From NCBI GenBank assembly GCA_964535305.1, contig CAZHTF010000020.1:1-43199 (forward strand): 43,199 nt of DNA, written 5' to 3'. The stretch's first letter is position 1. Every line of letters begins with the position of its first letter. This stretch comes from CAZHTF01 sp964535305. GTDB taxonomy: Bacteria > Planctomycetota > Phycisphaerae > UBA1845 > Fen-1342. Positions 9,823-17,035 of the stretch are shown here, one piece after another. A program made the translations under genes and the position numbers. The notes under the pieces are model-generated. The model made no database searches. It saw only the letters and a program-made list of their open reading frames with translations, and had not been told where the DNA came from.

Positions 9823-11106
9823 ATGCGCGAGCTACCATTCTACACGTCGCGGCGCGAGTTTCTGGCGGAGAGCCTGGGCTTGCTCAGCGCCGCCAGCACC
9901 TTGCCGCTGTTTCTGGGCCACACGGCGCGGGTGTACGCGCAGGATGCAGCGCCCGCCGGTAAGAAATCGGCGCAGCGCGTCCTAGTCGTGCTGCAGCTCG
10001 CGGGCGGGAACGACGGGCTGAACACGATCGTGCCGGTCGAGATGGATGAGTACTATCGCGCGCGGCCGCGGCTGGCGATCGCCAAGCAGGACGCGCTCAA
10101 GCTCGAAAAGGGCGTGGGCCTGAACCCCGCAGCCGCGGGCCTGAAGGAGCTCTTTGACGAAGGCCGCATGGCGGTGGTGCAGGGCGTGGGCTATCCGAAT
10201 CCGGATCGCAGCCACTTCACCAGCATGGACATCTGGCATACCGCGGATCGCGAGCTGGGCACGCACAGCGGCTGGTTGGGTCGCTATTTCGACGCCTGCT
10301 GCAAGGGCGATGATCCGGAGCCCGAGCCGATTGAGGGCATTGCGCTGATGCAGGATTCGCCGCTGGCGCTGCACGGGGCGCGCTTCACGCCGCTGGCGTT
10401 TGAGAACCCGGATACGCTTTCGTGGCGCACCTCGAAGCGCGACGCGCTGGCGGAGGAATCGTTCCGCAAGCTGAACAACATCGCCGGCGACCTGCCGACC
10501 GCGGGCGAGCCGACCGCGCAGTTCCTGCAGCGCGCCGCGCTGAAGGCCCAGCTCGGCGCCGAGCAGATCCGCAAAGCCGCCGGCAGCACGCTGCGCGGGC
10601 GGCGCGGGGCTGGATTTCAACAGGGCGCCCAGCTCGGGCAGCAACTGCAAATGGTGGCACGCATGATCGCCGCCGACCTGCCGACACGCGTCTATTACGT
10701 TTCGATGGGCGGCTTCGACACGCACACCACGCAGGCGGCCCGCCATCAGCGGCTGATGCAGCAGTTCGCAAGCGCCATGAACGCGTTCATCGACTCGCTC
10801 GCCGAGCACAAGCTGCTCGACCGCGTGCTGGTGCTGACGTTTTCTGAATTCGGTCGCCGGGTGCAGGAGAACGCCAGCGGCGGGACCGACCACGGCGAAG
10901 CCGCGCCGCTGTTCTTGTTCGGCTCGAAGATCCGCGCCGGCGTGCACGAAGAGCACCCAAGCCTGAAAAATCTGCACCGCGGCGACCTGGCCTTCGGCGT
11001 CGATTTCCGCCGCGTGTATTCGGCCGTGCTGCGTGACTGGCTTGAGATGAAGCCCGAGCGCGTACTGGGCAACGCGTTTCCGCCGCTGCGGCTGATACAG
11101 AGCTGA
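9823..11106 (+). CDS. DUF1501 domain-containing protein with Tat-type signal
   Basis: 427 residues. The N-terminus YTSRREFLAESLGLLSAAST carries a twin-arginine motif (SRREFL) and a hydrophobic stretch ending AQ, so export through Tat is likely. The DUF1501 core is clear: VLQLAGGNDGLNTIVP, GYPNPDRSHFTSMDIWHT, MGGFDTHTTQAARHQRLMQQ, LVLTFSEFGRRVQENASGGTDHG. The fold is related to alkaline phosphatase/sulfatase-like hydrolases; no substrate is known. It lies directly downstream of the DUF1800 gene, with a GGGAG before the ATG. It converges with the cysteine desulfurase gene; the two stops are 7 bp apart. Confidence 0.92.
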   Translation: MRELPFYTSRREFLAESLGLLSAASTLPLFLGHTARVYAQDAAPAGKKSAQRVLVVLQLAGGNDGLNTIVPVEMDEYYRARPRLAIAKQDALKLEKGVGLNPAAAGLKELFDEGRMAVVQGVGYPNPDRSHFTSMDIWHTADRELGTHSGWLGRYFDACCKGDDPEPEPIEGIALMQDSPLALHGARFTPLAFENPDTLSWRTSKRDALAEESFRKLNNIAGDLPTAGEPTAQFLQRAALKAQLGAEQIRKAAGSTLRGRRGAGFQQGAQLGQQLQMVARMIAADLPTRVYYVSMGGFDTHTTQAARHQRLMQQFASAMNAFIDSLAEHKLLDRVLVLTFSEFGRRVQENASGGTDHGEAAPLFLFGSKIRAGVHEEHPSLKNLHRGDLAFGVDFRRVYSAVLRDWLEMKPERVLGNAFPPLRLIQS

Positions 11107-11113
11107 CCGGGCC

Positions 11114-12262
11114 TCACACGTTGACTGCCATGAGGCGCGCCAGCGCCGCGGGCAATGCGGCGAGCAGCCGCTCGATGTCGGCGTCACTGCTGAAGCGCCC
11201 CAGCGAAATGCGGATCTGGCCCTGTGCGACGTGCGGCTCGATGCCCATCGCCTTGAGCACGTGCGATGCTTCGAGCGAGCCGCTGCTGCACGCCGCCCCG
11301 CTCGATACGCACACGCCCGCCTCGCTCAGCAGCAGTAGCAGCGCCTCAGCACCGACGCCGGCAAAGCATACGCACGACGTATTCGGCAGACGCTCGGCGG
11401 CGGCACCGACGCGCTGCACGAAGTCAAACCGCGCCGTGAGCTCGCGCTCCAGCCGATCGCGCAGCCGCGTCAGCCGCTCGCGCTCGCCGGCCAGCTCGCG
11501 GATCGCCAGCGCGCAAGCCGCCCCGAAGCCGACGATGCCGGGCACGTTGTGCGTGCCGCCGCGGCGATCGCGCTCCTGGTGGCCGCCGAGCAGCAGTGGT
11601 CGCAGCGGTGTGGCGCGGCGGATGTAAAGCGCGCCGACGCCCTTCGGGCCGTAGAGCTTGTGCGCGCTGACGCTCAGCAGGTCAACATCAAGCTGCGCCA
11701 CATCGATCGGGATCTTGCCCAGCGCCTGCACGGCGTCACAGAAGAGCAGCGCCCCGCGCTGGTGAGCCAGTGCCGCGGCCTGCGCCACCGGCTGGAGCAC
11801 GCCGGTCTCATTGTTCGCCAGCATCACGCAGACCAGCGCGGTGTCGTCGCGCAGCGCGGCCGCGAGCTGCTGCAGATCGAGCACGCCGCTGCGGTTTACG
11901 CCTACGTACGTGACGCTGGCGCCTTCGTGTGCAAGCTGTTCGGCGGTGTCGATGACGGCGTGATGCTCGATGGCGGAGATCACCAGGTGACGCCGACCGG
12001 GTCTCGCCGTCAGCACGCCGCGCAAGGCGGCGTTGTCGGCCTCGGTCCCGCCGCTGGTGAAGACAATCTCCGATTCGCGGGCGCCGATGGCGGCGGCGAG
12101 CTGGGCGCGGGCCTGCTCGACCCCAGCGGCCGCCGCCGCGCCGGCGTGGTGCGAACTGGCCGCGTTGCCGTAATGCTCGCCCAGGTACGGCAGCATCGCG
12201 TCAATCACCGCCGGGTCGACGCGCGTGGTCGCGTTGTTGTCCAGGTATGTGAGCGTTTCGAT
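11114..12262 (-). CDS. Cysteine desulfurase (NifS/IscS family), non-canonical start
   Basis: PLP enzyme that removes sulfur from cysteine for Fe-S cluster or thio-cofactor assembly. Key residues are present: AIEHHAV (His), SVSAHKLYGPKG (PLP Lys), and the flexible loop SSGAACSSGSLEASHVL with the catalytic Cys. The conserved N-terminus TYLDNNATTRVDPAVIDAM is encoded in frame, but no ATG, GTG or TTG lies between the preceding in-frame stop (TAG, 12277-12275) and that segment. The first canonical candidate is GTG 12208, which would delete the NNATT motif. The best position is ATC 12262, preceded by GGAG with a 6-nt spacer. I therefore annotate from 12262 (382 residues). The gene follows the prepilin gene by 12 nt and is probably co-transcribed with it. 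Confidence 0.88.
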   Translation of the reverse strand: METLTYLDNNATTRVDPAVIDAMLPYLGEHYGNAASSHHAGAAAAAGVEQARAQLAAAIGARESEIVFTSGGTEADNAALRGVLTARPGRRHLVISAIEHHAVIDTAEQLAHEGASVTYVGVNRSGVLDLQQLAAALRDDTALVCVMLANNETGVLQPVAQAAALAHQRGALLFCDAVQALGKIPIDVAQLDVDLLSVSAHKLYGPKGVGALYIRRATPLRPLLLGGHQERDRRGGTHNVPGIVGFGAACALAIRELAGERERLTRLRDRLERELTARFDFVQRVGAAAERLPNTSCVCFAGVGAEALLLLLSEAGVCVSSGAACSSGSLEASHVLKAMGIEPHVAQGQIRISLGRFSSDADIERLLAALPAALARLMAVNV

Positions 12263-12274
12263 GTTCGGCTCCGG

Positions 12275-13045
12275 CTACTGGTTCGGCGTGCTGGGATCCA
12301 GGTCCCAATCCAGCGCCAGCTTCAGTTTTAGCTGCGTGCTGCGCTCCGCGTGTCCATCCGGGAATGCGTAATTCGCGCCGCCGTAGTGCCGCTCATCGAC
12401 GTACGCCTCGCCCAGCAGGCCGGCGATCCGCAGCATCGGCACGTCGCTGCGTTGCAGGTCTTCGGGAAACGTGACCTCCGGATTCGCATCGGCGATCAGC
12501 GGCAGGCGCGGCTTGACCGCATCCAGCGAGCCCAGCGACCAACTCGCCTCGAACACGCGATAGTGCCCGGTATGGTCGCTGCGCGGCTCACCCTCTTTAT
12601 CGGAAAATAGCTCGTATTCGCCGCCCAGGTTGCGCTGCACCGGGAAGTTCGTGTCGAAGCGGTAGTTCTTCTCGCGATAGAGCGAGGCGTACAGCGTCTC
12701 CGCCCAGCCGTGATAGATCGCGGTGCTCGCGGATAGCGGCGCCACGTTGTAGCGCATTGGCGGCAGCGCGAAGCCGTGGTCTCCGCCGTACGCCGTCAGC
12801 CCCTTCATGAATTCGCTCATGCGCGTCAGGCAGACGGTGGCCTTGGCCTGCTGGCGGGCGCGCGAGAGTGAGGGCGTTAGGATAGAGATCAGCATCGAGA
12901 TGATAGCGATCACTACCAGCAACTCGATCAGTGTGAAGCCGCGGCGGCGCGGTCGCGTCCGCAGAGCGCGCTGCGCGTGTGTCTGGTGCGAATGCGTCTG
13001 GCGCGAATGGCCGGTCGTCGCCCTGGTGTGCTGAGGTTTGAGCAT
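12275..13045 (-). CDS. Prepilin-like (type II secretion/type IV pilin) protein with DUF1559-like C-terminus
   Basis: 256 residues. The type IV prepilin signature RRRGFTLIELLVVIAIISML (prepilin peptidase cleavage between G and F, then a hydrophobic helix) follows an unusually long, basic, His/Thr-rich leader of about 35 residues. There is no alternative ATG, GTG or TTG between the first Met and the motif. The C-terminal GGANYAFPDGHAE resembles the 'N..F.DGH' end of planctomycete DUF1559 proteins. It is probably a pseudopilin processed at the inner membrane; its substrate is unknown. The ATG (13045-13043) overlaps the divergent ATG of the release-factor-like gene. A TATAAT on the minus strand lies at 13104-13099, inside that gene. 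Confidence 0.88.
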   Translation of the reverse strand: MLKPQHTRATTGHSRQTHSHQTHAQRALRTRPRRRGFTLIELLVVIAIISMLISILTPSLSRARQQAKATVCLTRMSEFMKGLTAYGGDHGFALPPMRYNVAPLSASTAIYHGWAETLYASLYREKNYRFDTNFPVQRNLGGEYELFSDKEGEPRSDHTGHYRVFEASWSLGSLDAVKPRLPLIADANPEVTFPEDLQRSDVPMLRIAGLLGEAYVDERHYGGANYAFPDGHAERSTQLKLKLALDWDLDPSTPNQ

Positions 13046-13583
13046 GTCTGGCCCGCCGCAACCGCCGCTTTCCCCTGCGCAGCTCCGACTACGTCTGGAT
13101 TATAGCGATGCGCAACTGCTGGCCGAATGCGAAGTGCACCTGCATCGCATCGGCGGTCCTGGCGGGCAGCATCGCAACAAGACGGAATCGGCCGTGCGGC
13201 TGCGGCACATTCCCAGCGGGCTGGTGGTGACCGGCTCGGAACGGCGCTCGCAGCATCAGAACCGAGCGGCGGCGATGGAGCGGCTACGCGAGGCGCTCGC
13301 GATCGAGTTCCGCGCACCGCTACCGGTGACGCTCACCTGGCCCGAAAATGTGCGGATCCACGGCGGGCGGCTGAATGTCAGCCCGTCGAATCCCAATTAT
13401 CACCGTGTGGCGGCGGTCTGCCTGGACGCGCTGGCAAGCAGCGCCGGTCGATTGGCCGATGCTGCGGCGCTGCTGGGCGTCAGCAGTTCGAATCTGACGC
13501 GACTGCTCGCGGATCACCCGAAGGCCTGGGCGCAGGCCAACCGCATTCGCAGGGAATCCGGGCACGGGCCGCTGCGGGCGTGA
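13044..13583 (+). CDS. Peptide chain release factor-like protein (GGQ domain only)
   Basis: 179 residues. The peptidyl-tRNA hydrolysis motif GGPGGQHRNKTESAVRL is intact, followed by the usual SGLVVTGSERRSQHQNRAAAMERL. The codon-recognition domains of RF1/RF2 are absent, so this is not a normal termination factor; a ribosome-rescue or related role (ArfB/PrfH-like) is an inference. The C-terminal third, LADAAALLGVSSSNLTRLLADH, looks like a small helix-turn-helix and differs from the basic tail of ArfB. The start is ATG 13044, with GAGG and a 7-nt spacer. The ATG shares bases with the divergent prepilin start (CATG). lpxI begins 56 bp downstream. Confidence 0.85.
   Translation: MSGPPQPPLSPAQLRLRLDYSDAQLLAECEVHLHRIGGPGGQHRNKTESAVRLRHIPSGLVVTGSERRSQHQNRAAAMERLREALAIEFRAPLPVTLTWPENVRIHGGRLNVSPSNPNYHRVAAVCLDALASSAGRLADAAALLGVSSSNLTRLLADHPKAWAQANRIRRESGHGPLRA
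13099..13104 (-). promoter_or_regulatory. Possible -10 element for the prepilin gene
   Basis: A perfect TATAAT on the minus strand within the divergent release-factor-like gene. It would give a 5' leader of about 46 nt for the prepilin mRNA. The -35 is weak (TTCGGC, 17-nt spacer). Confidence 0.4.
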
Positions 13584-13639
13584 CGACATCGCCGAGCACG
13601 CCGCGCGTCGGCCGGCCAGCGCGGCTATCCTGCGTCGAC

Positions 13640-14497
13640 ATGGACCCCCGCAGGGACGCGCTGCATCCGCTGGGCCTGATCGCCGGCGCGGGCGAGCTGC
13701 CCAAGCTGGTCGCCCGCGGAGCGCGTCAGGCCGGCCTGCGCGTCTGCGCCGTCGGGCTGCGCGGATTCGCCGATCCGGACGTCGCGACGCTCGTCGACGA
13801 GTTCCGCGTCTGCGGCGTTGCCCGGCTGGGCGCGTGGATCCGCACGCTGCGGCGGGCGGGTTGTCGCGAAGTGGTGATGGTCGGTCGCGTGCGCAAGGCG
13901 GACATGTTCGCCGTGCCGCGCTGGCGGCAGTGGTTGCACTACCTGCCCGACCTCACGAGCATACGCGTCTGGTACTTCGCGACGCGCGACAAGCGCAATG
14001 ACACGCTGCTGGGCGCCGTCGCAGACGAGCTGGGCCGCCGCGGACTGACCTTGATCGACTCGACCCGCTACATCCCGGAAGCGCTGGCGCAGCCTGGGCT
14101 GCTGACCGGCGGCGAACCGTCTGTCGCGATGCAGCGCGACCTGGAATTCGCCTGGCCGATCGCGCGGCAGATCGCGGCGCTGGATATCGGGCAGGCCGTC
14201 GCTGTGAAAGAGCGCGAAATCATCGCGGTCGAGGCGATCGAAGGTACTGACGCGCTGATCGAGCGCAGCGGCAAGCTCTGCCCCGCGGGCGGCTGGACGC
14301 TGGTGAAGCTCGCCAAGCCGAACCAGGACATGCGCTTCGATGTGCCCACGATCGGGCTGCACACGATTGAGAATCTGCATCGCGCCGGGGCGCGCGGGCT
14401 CGTGGTCGAGGCCGGCAAGACGATCTTGCTCGATCGCGAGAAACTGATCGAAGTCGCGCGGCGGCTGGGAATCTGTGTGATCGCACATACGCCGTAG
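13640..14497 (+). CDS. lpxI: UDP-2,3-diacylglucosamine pyrophosphatase LpxI
   Basis: LpxI cleaves UDP-2,3-diacylglucosamine to lipid X and UMP in lipid A synthesis, replacing LpxH. The 285-residue product begins LHPLGLIAGAGELPKLVARGAR (the family's N-terminal motif). It has REVVMVGRVRKADMF and ends with LCPAGGWTLVKLAKPNQDMRFDVPTIGLHTIENL, the region that includes the Asp (in RFDVPTIG) found essential in the family. It indicates that this organism makes lipid A. The ATG has no Shine-Dalgarno sequence; TATCCT at 13626-13631 lies 8 nt upstream and may be a -10 for a near-leaderless transcript, although co-transcription with the preceding gene is also possible. Confidence 0.93.
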   Translation: MDPRRDALHPLGLIAGAGELPKLVARGARQAGLRVCAVGLRGFADPDVATLVDEFRVCGVARLGAWIRTLRRAGCREVVMVGRVRKADMFAVPRWRQWLHYLPDLTSIRVWYFATRDKRNDTLLGAVADELGRRGLTLIDSTRYIPEALAQPGLLTGGEPSVAMQRDLEFAWPIARQIAALDIGQAVAVKEREIIAVEAIEGTDALIERSGKLCPAGGWTLVKLAKPNQDMRFDVPTIGLHTIENLHRAGARGLVVEAGKTILLDREKLIEVARRLGICVIAHTP

Positions 14498-14545
14498 CCG
14501 ACCGCTCGGCTGCGTGCTCCGCACGTTGTGAACGCGCTTCGTCGC

Positions 14546-14574
14546 TTGACGCCCCTGCACCGTCCCAATCCAAT
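14546..14574 (+). promoter_or_regulatory. Promoter of folD, leaderless arrangement
   Basis: TTGACG (14546-14551), a 17-nt spacer and TCCAAT (14569-14574), followed 7 nt later by the folD ATG. No Shine-Dalgarno sequence precedes the ATG, so the transcript should start at or next to the start codon. Confidence 0.6.
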
Positions 14575-14581
14575 CTGCAGC

Positions 14582-15466
14582 ATGGCCGCGATCATTCTCG
14601 ACGGCGCCGCGTACGCCGCTGACATTCGGGCTTCGGTCGCCGCGCAGGTGCGCGAGTTTGAGGCGCTGCACGCGCCGGTGCGGCTTTGCGCGCTGCTGGT
14701 CGGTCAGGACGACGCCAGCCGGCTTTACGCCGAGTCGCAGAAGCGGCAGTGCGCAAAAGCCGATATCGACTACGACCTGATCGAACTGCCGGCCGACACG
14801 TCGCAGGCGCGGCTGCATCAGCAGATCGACGCGCTGAACACCGACGCGAACGTCACCGGAATCATCCTGCAACTACCACTGCCGGCCGGGCTGGATTCGG
14901 CCGCGGCCCAATATCGCATCGATCCGTACAAAGACGTCGAAGGCGTGAATCCGGCCAACATCGGGCTGCTCTTCTATGGCGAGCCGATCATCGCGCCGTG
15001 CACGGCACTCGCAGTGAATGAGCTGGTGCGGCGCAGCGGAATGGTGGTGCGCGGCGCGCACGCCGTGGTCGTCGGGCAGAGCCGCATTGTCGGCAAACCC
15101 GTGACGATGTTCCTGGCGTCGCAGGACGCAACCGTGACCGCGTGTCAGAAGTACACGCGCGACCTGCCGCAACTGACCCGCGCCGCCGACCTGCTGGTGG
15201 TCGCGATCGGCCAGCCGCGCGCGATCGGTGGGGCGTGGATCAAGCCGGGCGCGGTGGTGATCGACGTCGGCATCAACCGCGTCATCCAGCGCGACGCGAG
15301 CGGAAATGAAATCGCGCGGACCGTCGGCGATGTTGATTTCGAGACGGCGCTGCCAGTGGCGGGTGCGATCTCGCCGGTGCCGGGCGGCGTCGGTCCGCTG
15401 ACCGTCGCAATGCTGCTGCGCAATACGGTCGAAGCGGCCCGCAAGCAGCGCGCTCGAAACGGGTGA
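14582..15466 (+). CDS. folD: Methylenetetrahydrofolate dehydrogenase/cyclohydrolase FolD
   Basis: Bifunctional cytosolic enzyme interconverting 5,10-methylene-, 5,10-methenyl- and 10-formyl-tetrahydrofolate with NADP. 294 residues, the normal length. Motifs: GQDDASRLYAESQKRQC (the Y...K catalytic region), VTGIILQLPLPAGLD, PYKDVEGVNPANIG, VVVGQSRIVGKPV (Rossmann binding) and PVPGGVGPLTVAMLLRNTV. The usual PCTP motif reads PCTA, a minor change. The start ATG lacks a Shine-Dalgarno sequence and sits 7 nt after a -10-like hexamer. The stop overlaps a GTG (15463) that could begin the next open frame, but that gene has a better start at 15517. Confidence 0.96.
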   Translation: MAAIILDGAAYAADIRASVAAQVREFEALHAPVRLCALLVGQDDASRLYAESQKRQCAKADIDYDLIELPADTSQARLHQQIDALNTDANVTGIILQLPLPAGLDSAAAQYRIDPYKDVEGVNPANIGLLFYGEPIIAPCTALAVNELVRRSGMVVRGAHAVVVGQSRIVGKPVTMFLASQDATVTACQKYTRDLPQLTRAADLLVVAIGQPRAIGGAWIKPGAVVIDVGINRVIQRDASGNEIARTVGDVDFETALPVAGAISPVPGGVGPLTVAMLLRNTVEAARKQRARNG

Positions 15467-15516
15467 TTCCCGGCGCCGCCGCGGCGCACCGAAGCCGGTC
15501 GACGGGAGCTGCTGAC

Positions 15517-16881
15517 ATGCCGCACGCGCGCCTGCACTGGTGGATCCTGCTGGGAGTGCTGATCGGCGCGGGCGCGGGCCTGGCTGCGCGCGTGCAATTC
15601 CCGCCCAGCGCCGCCGCGCCGCACCCCACGCTCAATTTTCTGGTCGAATACGTCGCACACCCGCTGGGGCAGATTTTCCTGCGGCTGATCTTCATGGTGG
15701 TCGTGCCGCTGGTGGTCGCGGCGCTGATCCTGGGCGTCGCCGGCCTGGGCGACCTGCGACGACTGGGGCGCGTCGGGCTGAGCTCGCTGCGCTACACGGT
15801 CGGCCTCTCGACGCTGGCGGTACTGATCGGGCTGCTGTGCGCCAACACACTCAGACCCGGCAGCGGACTGGACGAGCAGCAGCGCGGCGAGCTGCGGGCG
15901 CGATACGAAACGCGCGGCGGCGAAATCGCGCAGCAGGCCAAAACCGCAAAATCGGTGCGCGACGCGTTGCTCGACATCATCCCGCGCAACCCCCTGCGCG
16001 AATTGGTCGGCGCCGTGGACGGCAGCTCGCCCGGCGGCGGAATCATCGCCGTCATGTTCTTCAGCTTGGTGCTGGGCGCCGCACTGCTGGCACAGCCGCA
16101 GCGCGCCCGCCCGCTGCTCGCTGTACTTGAGGGGATCTTCGACGCCTGCATGGCGATCATCCGTTTCGCGATGTACCTGGCGCCGCTGGGCGTCGCGGGT
16201 CTGATGTTCTCGCTCACCGCGACGCTGGGCGCGGAGATTCTGCACACGCTGGTGTGGTTCGTCGCGACCGCCCTGGCCGCGATGCTGCTCCAATACCTGG
16301 TCGTGTATCCGCTGACCCTGACGCTGCTGGCGGGCTATTCGCCGCTGCGCTTCTTCGCGCGAATCAGTGAAGTGACGCTGACCGCCTTCGCGACCAGCTC
16401 GTCAAACGCCACGCTGCCGACGGCGCTGCGCGTTGCGCGGCAGCCGCTCGGGCTGCGCGCGGACGTGTCCAGCTTCGTGCTGACCGTCGGGGCCACCGCA
16501 AACCAGAACGGCACGGCGCTCTACGAAGGCGTTACGGTGCTGTTCCTGTGCCAGGCCTTCGGCATCGATCTGACGCTGCTCCAGCAAGCTGGGCTGATGT
16601 TCGTCTGCATTCTCGCGGGCATCGGGACCGCCGGCGTCCCCAGCGGGGCGCTCCCGTTTATCGCGATGGTCGCGGCGAGCTACGGCGTGCCCGCCGAGGC
16701 GATCGGGATGATCGTGGGTGTCGACCGCTTTCTTGACATGTGCCGCACGGTCGTCAACGTCACCGGCGACCTGGTCATCGCGACCTGCGTGGATCGCAGC
16801 GAGGCGGCGGCTCCGGCCGTGGAGCCGAACGCGAACGCGGTCGACGCGGCGAATGAGCCACGGTCCGACGGCAGCGAATAA
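15517..16881 (+). CDS. Dicarboxylate/amino acid:cation symporter (DAACS/GltP family)
   Basis: Integral membrane transporter of 454 residues that probably imports glutamate, aspartate or C4-dicarboxylates with Na+ or H+. Several hydrophobic helices are visible, from WWILLGVLIGAGAGLAAR onward. The family substrate region is clear: TAFATSSSNATLPTALRVA (serine-rich hairpin), SFVLTVGATANQNGTALYEG, AGIGTAGVPSGALPFIAMV and MIVGVDRFLDMCRTVVNVTGD (aspartate-binding helix). An insert rich in charged residues lies between the early helices (LRPGSGLDEQQRGEL...). The ATG has GGGAG (15504-15508) and an 8-nt spacer. An upstream GTG overlapping the folD stop is a weaker alternative. Confidence 0.93.
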   Translation: MPHARLHWWILLGVLIGAGAGLAARVQFPPSAAAPHPTLNFLVEYVAHPLGQIFLRLIFMVVVPLVVAALILGVAGLGDLRRLGRVGLSSLRYTVGLSTLAVLIGLLCANTLRPGSGLDEQQRGELRARYETRGGEIAQQAKTAKSVRDALLDIIPRNPLRELVGAVDGSSPGGGIIAVMFFSLVLGAALLAQPQRARPLLAVLEGIFDACMAIIRFAMYLAPLGVAGLMFSLTATLGAEILHTLVWFVATALAAMLLQYLVVYPLTLTLLAGYSPLRFFARISEVTLTAFATSSSNATLPTALRVARQPLGLRADVSSFVLTVGATANQNGTALYEGVTVLFLCQAFGIDLTLLQQAGLMFVCILAGIGTAGVPSGALPFIAMVAASYGVPAEAIGMIVGVDRFLDMCRTVVNVTGDLVIATCVDRSEAAAPAVEPNANAVDAANEPRSDGSE

Positions 16882-17035
16882 CCCTCGCTCCAACAAATAC
16901 TTAAGCGCGCCGGGCGAATCCGAGCCAAGCGCACGCGCAGCGCTGCGCGTGAATCCGCCGCGCCTGCATCGCTCCGAGGTTTGCTGCGGCGCACCGCGCT
17001 TCGCGCGGCGCGATTGTGGACACACGGAGACAACG

